Shown here: piece by piece, positions 17,661 through 25,245 of the stretch
Numbering within the stretch: position 1 is the first letter of the stretch
Layout of the letters: every line of letters begins with the position of its first letter
Assembly: GCF_048892425.1 (NCBI RefSeq)
Contig: NZ_JBLZHU010000001.1
Location: 1 to 64,000 of the forward strand
Source: Pacificispira sp002696645
Lineage (GTDB): Bacteria; Pseudomonadota; Alphaproteobacteria; UBA8366; Aestuariispiraceae
Reading direction: 5' to 3'
DNA length: 64,000 nt
Notes under the pieces: model-generated
Database searches by the model: none
What the model saw: only the letters and a program-made list of their open reading frames with translations
What the model was told of the DNA's origin: nothing
Translations under genes and position numbers: made by a program

Positions 17661-17720
17661 ATTATTTCAAGTTCACGCGCACTGATAAAATTCGCAAATT
17701 AAAAAAAACAGGAGGAAAGT

Positions 17721-18107
17721 ATGCCTCGTACCATTATCCGATTTTTACTGGTTCTGGCATTCGCTGGCACCTTAGCAGCGTGCCGAACGGCCCCCGTTTA
17801 CAATGTTGAAAATGATACCTTTACAACAACGGCCCCCTCTCTTGACGCCGCTGCTAAAATGATAAGCAGCGCAGGTTCCAGCCTGGGTTGGCAGATGCAG
17901 GAACAAGGCCCGGGGCATATTCTGGGCCGTTTGCCGATCCGGTCACATTTGGCCGTAATCGACATTAATTTCGATGTGGAACGCTACAGCATCCACTACA
18001 AGGACAGCACCAATCTGAAATATGACGGCACAACGATTCATACTAATTACAACGGTTGGATCGAGAATTTGCAGAACGCAATTACTGCCCGCAGCAGTGT
18101 TTACTAA
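17721..18107 (+). CDS. Small lipoprotein of unknown function
   Basis: 128 residues with a strong AGGAGG site 7-8 nt before ATG 17721. A signal peptide ends in a lipobox (TLAACR), so Cys21 would be lipidated. The mature part has no motif I recognise. It contains a segment LGWQMQEQGPGHILGRL and a beta-rich IHYKDSTNLKYDG pattern seen in small outer-membrane lipoproteins. A terminator separates it from the pigment operon. The following 177 bases to the fnr gene show no other gene. Confidence 0.8.
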   Translation: MPRTIIRFLLVLAFAGTLAACRTAPVYNVENDTFTTTAPSLDAAAKMISSAGSSLGWQMQEQGPGHILGRLPIRSHLAVIDINFDVERYSIHYKDSTNLKYDGTTIHTNYNGWIENLQNAITARSSVY

Positions 18108-18284
18108 GGATTGATTCTGAGCGACTTATCGCCGATCTGTTGGAGGCCTGAAATGCAAGGTCCCACCAGGTCGGCGTTGTTCCTTTGCCCTGAAGCGGGG
18201 TCGCTGATCACAAGGATTGTATAGCTGTGGCGGGTGTTTCATTATGCTTCGTGTTAGAGTTCATAGCACAAAAGCGGCGGTGTA

Positions 18285-19022
18285 ATGGCAGATCAAGAAC
18301 GCCTGGATATACATAATTCATCGGTGCCAGTGCTGTGTCAGGCCTGTGAGGCGCGCCATAAAGGTGTATGCGGCGCCATGACTCCTGATGAACTGACGCG
18401 GCTTAGTCGGCACACGACGATCAGGCAGCACCCGGCCAAAACTATTCTGGTGACAGAAGAAGAGCCGGTGAAAAGCTACGCAAATCTATTGAATGGAGTG
18501 GTAAAGCTCAGCAAAACCATGGCCGATGGTCGCCAGCAGATCGTCGGGCTGCAATTTGCCCCCGACTTCGTAGGTCGCCCGTTTCATGCTGAAAGCCAGG
18601 TATGTGCCGAAGCGGCATCGAATGTTACTTTGTGCTATTTCCCCAAAAATACCATCGAGGCCATGTTGAAGGAACAACCTGAGTTGGAGCGGCGGTTGCT
18701 GCGTCAGGCCCTGGGAGAACTGGACGAGGCGCGGGACCTGATGCTGACATTGGGCCGGAAATCTGCGGAAGAGAAGCTGGCCAGTTTCCTGTATCTGATC
18801 GCCCGACATATTGATCCGACCATTGACATACGCGCCGCCACCGAGGTGACGTTTGATCTGCCCCTGACACGCACAGATATTGCGGATTTTCTGGGGCTGA
18901 CGATAGAGACTGTCAGCCGTCAATTGACCAAAATGCGTAAAGCAGACGTCATCCGGGTCGAAAACAATCGACATATAATCATACCGGATCTAAGTCGCTT
19001 GCGGGAAATATCTGGCAATTGA
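18285..19022 (+). CDS. fnrL: Fnr-type oxygen-sensing transcription regulator
   Basis: 245 residues. An N-terminal cysteine cluster C18-x2-C21-x7-C29, with Cys107 further on, matches the four ligands of the oxygen-labile 4Fe-4S cluster of Fnr proteins. A cyclic-nucleotide-binding-like domain spans about 35-150. The helix-turn-helix TRTDIADFLGLTIETVSRQL carries the ExxSR recognition signature known to contact TTGAT half-sites. It likely activates the cco operon downstream, whose promoter has a perfect TTGAT-N4-ATCAA site. It is a member of the Fnr/FixK group; the symbol is by similarity. Confidence 0.9.
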   Translation: MADQERLDIHNSSVPVLCQACEARHKGVCGAMTPDELTRLSRHTTIRQHPAKTILVTEEEPVKSYANLLNGVVKLSKTMADGRQQIVGLQFAPDFVGRPFHAESQVCAEAASNVTLCYFPKNTIEAMLKEQPELERRLLRQALGELDEARDLMLTLGRKSAEEKLASFLYLIARHIDPTIDIRAATEVTFDLPLTRTDIADFLGLTIETVSRQLTKMRKADVIRVENNRHIIIPDLSRLREISGN

Positions 19023-19023
19023 C

Positions 19024-19533
19024 TTAAAGGTTGACCAGTTTTTGGGTCATGGGAATGTATAAGAAGTCGCGTTCAAATGCGATGTGGCGACGCATTTGTC
19101 CGAAAAATCCCCGAAGCATATAACCCGTAACTTCCGCATTCCTCTGATTGCCGCCCGTAATCAGACTGCGCATTTCCTCGCAAATTTCCTCTGCAAAGAA
19201 CTGGTCCTCCCGGTGCTCTTCACAAAGCCGCGCGATGGCATCGTCCAGGGCGCGGCCGCCGTTCAGGATAAGGCGAGCGTCCCGAAAAAATCTGTTTTCT
19301 TCGAAGTGATGGGATGCCGTCATGGATGGCAGAAGATCCTGTGTGACGACCTGACATTCTGCGGTGTTCAGCGGAACCGGCAGGGTATCAGCAATGCATT
19401 CCAGGCGATCACACATCGATAACAGCAAATCGTGATAGACGCGCATGGCCGTCAGACAGGCAGACGGGGCGGACTCTTCCCCCTCTATTTGTGCCAGTTT
19501 CAATTGGATTACGGTTGAGTCTGTTAGCGACAT
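19024..19533 (-). CDS. Hemerythrin-like HHE domain protein
   Basis: 169 residues, convergent with fnr and one base away from its end. The hemerythrin-type helices carry putative di-iron ligands in YHDLLLSMCDR, SHHFEENRFF, EEHREDQFF and MRRHIAFERDF. Such proteins bind oxygen, nitric oxide or iron. Its place between fnr and the cbb3 operon suggests a role in oxygen or NO handling at low oxygen (inference). A palindrome lies about 31 bp upstream of its start. Confidence 0.8.
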   Translation of the reverse strand: MSLTDSTVIQLKLAQIEGEESAPSACLTAMRVYHDLLLSMCDRLECIADTLPVPLNTAECQVVTQDLLPSMTASHHFEENRFFRDARLILNGGRALDDAIARLCEEHREDQFFAEEICEEMRSLITGGNQRNAEVTGYMLRGFFGQMRRHIAFERDFLYIPMTQKLVNL

Positions 19534-19563
19534 CTTTCAGGTATCCCTGTCCCTGCATTCTCA

Positions 19564-19581
19564 GTCACTTGATACAGTGAC
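19564..19581. promoter_or_regulatory. 18-bp palindrome upstream of the hemerythrin gene
   Basis: GTCACT-TGATAC-AGTGAC, with perfect 6-bp arms and a 6-nt spacer. It lies in the divergent region between the hemerythrin start (19533) and ccoN, 31 bp before the hemerythrin start. It is not a consensus FNR or NnrR site. Regulator unknown. Confidence 0.4.
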
Positions 19582-19629
19582 CTTCTCTCTAAACAGCGAC
19601 CAGAATGAACGCCAGAAAGTTCTTTTACG

Positions 19630-19671
19630 TTGATCCAGATCAAGGTCGCGCCATCTCCGGCGCTGCATAAT
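19630..19671 (+). promoter_or_regulatory. FNR-dependent promoter of the cco operon
   Basis: A perfect FNR box TTGAT-CCAG-ATCAA at 19630-19643 is followed by a -10-like CATAAT at 19666-19671. A start about 7 nt after that hexamer puts the box centre at about -41.5, the classical activating position for Fnr. An Fnr protein with the matching recognition helix is encoded 1 kb upstream. Confidence 0.8.
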
Positions 19672-19754
19672 CGAAATGTTGGATAGCCTCAGTTTATCGC
19701 GGCGGGGCTGGTCGGCATCGGTGTTGGCCTGATTACCGCAAAAGGGTGAGAGAT

Positions 19755-21389
19755 ATGAAATATACTGCAACCGTGATCGCATTAGCCGTTGCTGCGGTTT
19801 TAGCCTTGGTCGGGGCGGCGTTAGGGCGGGACGACTTATTCCGGGCGCATTCCGGTATCCTGTTTTTTGTCCTGACCGCTTCGGCGTTTTTCCTTCTGAA
19901 CCGTGCGCCTCTGTCGGTTTCGACCGATGCGGGGGCAATACCGCTTCGGGGTGCAGAAGATGCACCGCCTAACTATATCGATGGGCCGATCCGCTATGGT
20001 GTCATCGCGACCCTGTTCTGGGGTATCGTTGGCTTTCTGGTCGGCATTGTCATCGCCGCTCAATTGGCCTGGCCGGACCTGAATTTTGAACCTTATCTGA
20101 ATTTTGGGCGGTTGCGCCCCTTGCACACCTCCGCTGTCATTTTTGCCTTTGGTGGGAATGCCCTGATCTGCACCAGTTTCTGGGTGGTTCAGCGCACGTC
20201 GCGCCAAAAGCTGTTTGGCGGGGACCTCGCCTGGTTCGTGTTCTGGGGCTATCAGCTGTTCATCGTACTGGCCGCGACCGGTTATGTGATGGGGGTAACA
20301 CAATCCAAAGAATATGCTGAGCCTGAATGGTATGTGGATCTGTGGCTGACTGTTGTCTGGGTCGCCTATCTGGTGGTCTTTCTGGGTACAATCATGACCC
20401 GGCGCGAATCTCATATCTATGTCGCCAACTGGTTCTATCTTTCGTTCATTGTCACTGTGGCGATGTTGCATATTGTCAACAATCTGGCGGTTCCGGTCTC
20501 TTTGATGGGATCGAAAAGCTATTCCGCCTTTGCCGGAGTGCAGGATGCGCTGACCCAATGGTGGTATGGTCACAATGCGGTCGGCTTTTTCCTGACGGCA
20601 GGCTTTCTGGGCATGATGTATTATTTCATGCCAAAACAGGCAGGTCGCCCGGTCTATTCCTATCGTTTGTCGATCGTGCACTTCTGGTCGCTGATCTTCC
20701 TGTATATCTGGGCCGGTCCGCACCATTTGCATTATACCGCGCTGCCGGATTGGGCGCAGACCCTGGGGATGGTGTTTTCAATCATGCTGTGGATGCCGTC
20801 CTGGGGCGGTATGATTAACGGCCTGATGACGCTGTCTGGTGCCTGGGACAAGGTGCGTACCGATCCGCTGATCCGGATGATGGTCATGGCGCTGGCTTTC
20901 TATGGCATGTCGACCTTTGAGGGGCCGATGATGTCGATCAAATCAATCAACTCTTTAAGCCACTATACGGATTGGACCATTGGTCACGTGCATTCAGGTG
21001 CTTTGGGGTGGGTCGGCATGATCTCCTTCGCGGCTGTGTACTTCCTGGTGCCCAGACTGTGGGGCCGCACACAGCTGTATTCCTTGCGCATGGTCAACTG
21101 GCACTTCTGGTTGGCGACGCTGGGCATCGTTGTTTACGCGTCTGTAATGTGGGTTTCGGGCATCACTCAGGGCCTGATGTGGCGGGAATATGATGAACAG
21201 GGCTTCCTGGTCTATTCCTTCGCAGAAACAGTCGCTGCGATGCATCCCTACTATGCGCTGCGGGTGCTGGGAGGGGGCCTGTATCTCCTGGGTGCCCTGA
21301 TCATGGCCTACAATATCTATCAGACCATCCGTGGCCGGGTGCGGGACGAGCGTCCGCTCGTTTCCCTCGCGCCGCAGCCAGCGGAATAG
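19755..21389 (+). CDS. ccoN: cbb3-type cytochrome c oxidase subunit I
   Basis: 544 residues from ATG 19755, with GGGTGAG upstream; GTG 19746 is possible but has no ribosome site. It is the multi-span catalytic subunit carrying low-spin heme b and the heme b3-CuB centre. Visible histidine ligands include LHTSAVIFAFGG, WWYGHNAVGF, GPHHLHYTALPDW and TIGHVHSGALGW. It reduces O2 to water at high affinity in the inner membrane while pumping protons. It is the first gene of the FNR-box-led operon. Confidence 0.95.
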   Translation: MKYTATVIALAVAAVLALVGAALGRDDLFRAHSGILFFVLTASAFFLLNRAPLSVSTDAGAIPLRGAEDAPPNYIDGPIRYGVIATLFWGIVGFLVGIVIAAQLAWPDLNFEPYLNFGRLRPLHTSAVIFAFGGNALICTSFWVVQRTSRQKLFGGDLAWFVFWGYQLFIVLAATGYVMGVTQSKEYAEPEWYVDLWLTVVWVAYLVVFLGTIMTRRESHIYVANWFYLSFIVTVAMLHIVNNLAVPVSLMGSKSYSAFAGVQDALTQWWYGHNAVGFFLTAGFLGMMYYFMPKQAGRPVYSYRLSIVHFWSLIFLYIWAGPHHLHYTALPDWAQTLGMVFSIMLWMPSWGGMINGLMTLSGAWDKVRTDPLIRMMVMALAFYGMSTFEGPMMSIKSINSLSHYTDWTIGHVHSGALGWVGMISFAAVYFLVPRLWGRTQLYSLRMVNWHFWLATLGIVVYASVMWVSGITQGLMWREYDEQGFLVYSFAETVAAMHPYYALRVLGGGLYLLGALIMAYNIYQTIRGRVRDERPLVSLAPQPAE

Positions 21390-21401
21390 GAGAAACCAGA
21401 G

Positions 21402-22133
21402 ATGTCTATACTGGATAAACATACAAAACTGGAAACCAACGCTTCTCTGTTGCTTGTGTTCTCCTTTCTGGTGGTCACAGTGGGTGGGATCGTTGAAATT
21501 GCCCCATTGTTCTATCTCGACAATACGATCGAGAAAGTGGAGGGCGTGCGACCATACTCTCCCCTGGAACTGAAAGGACGCGACGTTTATGTCCGGGAAG
21601 GGTGCTATCTGTGCCATTCCCAGATGATCCGCCCTTTCCGGGACGAGGTGGAGCGTTACGGCAATTACTCACTGGCGGCGGAATCTATGTATGACCACCC
21701 GTTCCAGTGGGGTTCCAAACGAACCGGGCCGGATTTGGCCCGGGTTGGTGGGCGTTACTCCAATGATTGGCATGTTCAGCATTTGACCGATCCGCGCTCT
21801 GTCGTGCCGGAATCGGTGATGCCGAAATATGGCTTCCTGTTGGACAATGATCTGAAATCCGATCTGACAGCCGACAGCCTGAAAGCAAACCAGATGGTCG
21901 GCGTGCCTTATACCGAGGAGATGATCGAGAATGCCACGGCAGACCTGTATGCACAGGCGACTCCCGATGGCGACTGGGATGGCGTTCAGGCGCGATATCC
22001 CAAGGCTGTGGTCGGTGACTTCGACGGCAATCCAGACCGGGTTACGGAGATGGATGCGCTGATTGCCTATCTTCAAATGCTGGGCACGTTGGTCGATTTC
22101 TCGACATACCAGGCCGACCAGAACTACCGCTGA
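21402..22133 (+). CDS. ccoO: cbb3-type cytochrome c oxidase subunit II (mono-heme c)
   Basis: 243 residues. An N-terminal membrane anchor (about 15-38) is followed by a periplasmic cytochrome c domain with C68-Y-L-C71-H72 and the family sequence CHSQMIRPFRDE. The axial Met is likely within SVMPKYGFL. It passes electrons to CcoN. It follows ccoN by 12 nt, with a GGAGAAACC ribosome site. Confidence 0.95.
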   Translation: MSILDKHTKLETNASLLLVFSFLVVTVGGIVEIAPLFYLDNTIEKVEGVRPYSPLELKGRDVYVREGCYLCHSQMIRPFRDEVERYGNYSLAAESMYDHPFQWGSKRTGPDLARVGGRYSNDWHVQHLTDPRSVVPESVMPKYGFLLDNDLKSDLTADSLKANQMVGVPYTEEMIENATADLYAQATPDGDWDGVQARYPKAVVGDFDGNPDRVTEMDALIAYLQMLGTLVDFSTYQADQNYR

Positions 22134-22144
22134 AGGAGAGGGCT

Positions 22145-22294
22145 ATGGATTACAATGAGTTTCGACATTTCGCGGATAGCTGGGGCCTTGTGTACCTGTT
22201 TGTCCTGTTCGTTGGCATCCTGACCTACACATTCTGGCCAACCGGCAAGAAGAAGGCAGATGAGGCCGCAAACATTCCCTTGAAGGACGATTAA
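22145..22294 (+). CDS. ccoQ: cbb3 oxidase small subunit CcoQ
   Basis: A 49-residue protein (MDYNEFRHFADSWGL...), with AAGGAGAGG just before ATG 22145. One membrane segment (about 13-31) is followed by a charged tail containing GKKKADEA. It stabilises the cbb3 complex in known systems. Position between ccoO and ccoP is standard. Confidence 0.9.
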   Translation: MDYNEFRHFADSWGLVYLFVLFVGILTYTFWPTGKKKADEAANIPLKDD

Positions 22295-22297
22295 GCG

Positions 22298-23173
22298 ATG
22301 GGCGATGACAAGAAAAATATCGACGAGATCAGTGGCGTTGAAACCACAGGTCATGTTTGGGACGGCATACAGGAATTGAACAATCCGTTGCCACGCTGGT
22401 GGTTATGGACCTTCTATGGCTGTATCGTTTTTGCAATTGGCTATGCGATTTATTATCCCTCGATTCCTCTGGTCAATGAGGCCACGAAGGGTATCAGTGG
22501 ATATTCCAGTCGTGCAGAAGTGGCGGCGGAATTGCAGGCGGCAACCGACGCCAACAGCCAGCTTGTTGCACAATTAGCATCCATTGATGTCACGGAAATT
22601 GCGAATAACGAGGAGCTTGAGCGTTTCGCGATTGCGGGTGGCGCATCGGCTTTCAAGGTCTATTGCTCGCAATGTCATGGGTCGGGCGCACAGGGATTTG
22701 TCGGCTATCCCAACCTAAATGATGATGCCTGGCTATGGGGAGGATCGGTCGATCAGATCTATACCACCATCGCCCATGGTGTTCGTTATGATCAGGACGA
22801 GGACACGCGCCTGTCTGAAATGCCCGCCTTTGGTCGTGATGGAATTCTGTCGGCGGCGGAGATCCGGGATCTGGCGAATTATGTTCGATCCTTGTCCGGC
22901 CAGGACCATGATGCGGCCTCTGCGGAAGCGGCGGTAACGCTTTTTGCGGATAACTGTGCGGCCTGTCATGGAGAAGCCGGAGAGGGAAACCAGGATTTGG
23001 GGGCGCCCAATCTGTCCGATGCGGTCTGGCTGTATGGCTCTGATACCGATGCCATCGCATCGCAAATCCAACAGCCTAAGCATGGCGTTATGCCCGCCTG
23101 GATGGATCGTTTGGGCGATGTGACAGTCAAGAAGCTCAGCGTCTATGTTCATTCCCTGGGTGGGGGTGAATGA
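22298..23173 (+). CDS. ccoP: cbb3-type cytochrome c oxidase subunit III (di-heme c)
   Basis: 291 residues starting 3 nt after ccoQ. The N-terminal region has the CcoP signature VWDGIQELNNPLPRWWLWTFY, where the membrane segment begins (about 35-55). Two heme c sites follow: C123-S-Q-C126-H127 and C220-A-A-C223-H224. It accepts electrons from soluble or membrane cytochrome c and hands them to CcoO. Confidence 0.95.
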   Translation: MGDDKKNIDEISGVETTGHVWDGIQELNNPLPRWWLWTFYGCIVFAIGYAIYYPSIPLVNEATKGISGYSSRAEVAAELQAATDANSQLVAQLASIDVTEIANNEELERFAIAGGASAFKVYCSQCHGSGAQGFVGYPNLNDDAWLWGGSVDQIYTTIAHGVRYDQDEDTRLSEMPAFGRDGILSAAEIRDLANYVRSLSGQDHDAASAEAAVTLFADNCAACHGEAGEGNQDLGAPNLSDAVWLYGSDTDAIASQIQQPKHGVMPAWMDRLGDVTVKKLSVYVHSLGGGE

Positions 23174-23177
23174 TTTT

Positions 23178-24737
23178 ATGAGTATGTCTGGTGAACCACT
23201 TGCGCCTATTCATGATGTCGAACCGGTAAATCGGCGCGACAAGCAACAGCCGCTTTACACCGCCCGCAAGAAAATTCATCCCAAGCGGGCGGAAGGCACC
23301 TTCCGGCGGTTTAAGTGGTTCGTCATGGCGATCACGTTGGGAATTTACTATGTAACCCCCTGGCTGCGTTGGGATCGGGGGGATTATGCACCGGATCAGG
23401 CGGTTTTGATCGATCTGGCGAACCGCCGTTTTTACTTCTTCTTCATTGAGATTTGGCCGCAGGAATTTTACTACGTCGCCGGCATGTTGGTGATGGCAGG
23501 GATCGGGTTGTTCCTGGTGACATCGTCGGTCGGGCGCGCCTGGTGCGGCTATACCTGTCCCCAGACCGTCTGGGTTGATCTGTTTCTGGTCGTCGAACGC
23601 GCTGTTGAGGGTGATCGCAACAAGCGCATCAAATTGGATAAAGAACCCTTATCCGCCTCAAAGCTTCTGAAACGGGCAACAAAGCATTCTATCTGGCTTT
23701 TGATCGCGGTTTCGACCGGGGGTGCCTGGATTTTCTATTTCGCCGATGCACCGACCCTGGCAATGGAGTTCCTTGCTGGGGAAGCCCCGCAAGTCGCCTA
23801 TATGACAGTCGGTATTCTGACCGCCACGACCTATGTTTTAGGTGGCCTGATGCGGGAACAGGTCTGCACTTATATGTGCCCCTGGCCGCGCATTCAGGGG
23901 GCAATGCTGGATGAACATTCCTTAACCGTCACCTATAACAATTGGCGCGGTGAACCCCGGTCACGCCACCAAAAACGGTCGGCGGAGGAAGGGAAATCAA
24001 TTGGCGATTGCGTTGATTGCAATGCCTGTGTCGCCGTCTGTCCGATGGGGATCGACATTCGCGATGGGCAACAGTTGGAATGCATCACCTGTGCCTTGTG
24101 TATCGATGCCTGTAACTCTGTCATGGATAAGGTCGGTCGGGAACGGGGCCTGATATCCTATGCAACGCTGGCGGATTACAATCACAATATGCGCATGGCG
24201 ATGCCCGATGGTCACAATGCCATTCAGCCGGAACGCGTTCGCAAGGCGGATGGGCGTTTGTCGGATTCTGTGAAGCACACAAATATCCGCTCTATCCTGC
24301 GCCCCAGGACAATCGCTTATTTCGTCGTCTGGGCCATGATCGGTTTGGCGATGTCGTATCATGTTGCCAATCGGGGCCGGTTGGAAATGAACGTTCTGCA
24401 TGATCGCAACCCGTTATTCGTGACTTTGGCCAATGGGGATATCCGAAACGGCTATACCCTGAAAATTCTGAACATGATGCCGGAACCCCGCACTGTGCGG
24501 GTTACCCTGTCAGGATTGCCAGGTGCCGAAATGTCCCTTCCTGGCACATCGGGTCATACGGTGGATGTGTTTTATATCGATGTTGAACCAGACACATTGA
24601 AAAGCCAGCGGGTCTATATACGGGTGAAACCGGAACTACTGACGGACCCTGTAATTGGTTTTGAATTCATCGCACAGGATATCTTCGGGTCTGAACGGGC
24701 CGAATATGAAGCACGCTTTGAAGCAGGAGACAGATAA
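23178..24737 (+). CDS. ccoG: Cytochrome c oxidase accessory protein CcoG (RdxA/FixG)
   Basis: 519 residues from ATG 23178; the longer frame to 23145 lies inside ccoP. Several membrane helices are followed by cysteine clusters: CGYTCPQTVW, then CVDCNACVAVCPMGID and CITCALCIDAC for 4Fe-4S centres. CcoG is a Cu(II) reductase needed for copper delivery to cbb3 oxidase. A C-terminal immunoglobulin-like domain (about 410-515) is visible as beta-rich sequence. Confidence 0.93.
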   Translation: MSMSGEPLAPIHDVEPVNRRDKQQPLYTARKKIHPKRAEGTFRRFKWFVMAITLGIYYVTPWLRWDRGDYAPDQAVLIDLANRRFYFFFIEIWPQEFYYVAGMLVMAGIGLFLVTSSVGRAWCGYTCPQTVWVDLFLVVERAVEGDRNKRIKLDKEPLSASKLLKRATKHSIWLLIAVSTGGAWIFYFADAPTLAMEFLAGEAPQVAYMTVGILTATTYVLGGLMREQVCTYMCPWPRIQGAMLDEHSLTVTYNNWRGEPRSRHQKRSAEEGKSIGDCVDCNACVAVCPMGIDIRDGQQLECITCALCIDACNSVMDKVGRERGLISYATLADYNHNMRMAMPDGHNAIQPERVRKADGRLSDSVKHTNIRSILRPRTIAYFVVWAMIGLAMSYHVANRGRLEMNVLHDRNPLFVTLANGDIRNGYTLKILNMMPEPRTVRVTLSGLPGAEMSLPGTSGHTVDVFYIDVEPDTLKSQRVYIRVKPELLTDPVIGFEFIAQDIFGSERAEYEARFEAGDR

Positions 24738-24738
24738 A

Positions 24739-25245
24739 ATGACGACACTGACCCTGAAATCGCGACACTTTACGGGTTGGCATATGCTGGGGGTGCTGGT
24801 GGTGTTCTTCGGTGTCACCATCATTGTGAATCTGACCCTGGCTTATTTTGCCAGTAACAGTTGGACCGGGTTGGTGGTTAAAAATTCCTATGTCGCCAGC
24901 CAGCATTTCAATGAGCATCTGGCCAACGAGAGAAAGCAAGCCAGCCTGGGGTGGTCAGATGAATTCACCTATAAAAACGGTATTCTGACCCTGCGATTGA
25001 CCGACGCCGCTGGCACGCCGGTAAAAGCCGAAACAGTACATGTTGTTTTGCGTCGTCCGGTGGCGGAACAACAGGATCATGAGGTCCGTCTTGTGACCAC
25101 GCCTGACGGTCAATTCACCCTAAGGCATGAATTGGCTTTGGGGGTTTGGGCGGCGGATGTGCGGGTCGAAATCCCGGGTCAGGCCGATTGGATGAAACGC
25201 TATCGCTTCACCGTCAAGAATACGGATGTCGGAGCATCGCAGTAA
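24739..25245 (+). CDS. ccoH: FixH/CcoH family assembly protein
   Basis: 168 residues from ATG 24739, one base after ccoG. An N-terminal membrane helix (about 15-40) contains FGVTIIVNLTLAYFA, followed by VVKNSYVASQHFNE, a signature of FixH. The periplasmic part ends in a beta domain. It is required for cbb3 assembly, together with CcoG and CcoI. Its stop overlaps the ccoI start. Confidence 0.88.
   Translation: MTTLTLKSRHFTGWHMLGVLVVFFGVTIIVNLTLAYFASNSWTGLVVKNSYVASQHFNEHLANERKQASLGWSDEFTYKNGILTLRLTDAAGTPVKAETVHVVLRRPVAEQQDHEVRLVTTPDGQFTLRHELALGVWAADVRVEIPGQADWMKRYRFTVKNTDVGASQ

Noticed and set aside
18108..18284. Gene or RNA between the lipoprotein and fnr
   Set aside because: No frame with a ribosome site and no stable hairpin with a U-run was found.
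19836..20732. Long antisense frame opposite ccoN (298 codons)
   Set aside because: It mirrors codon bias of ccoN and has no recognisable domain. The same applies to the other long antisense frames over strongly coding regions, such as 25785-26705 and 52856-53644.
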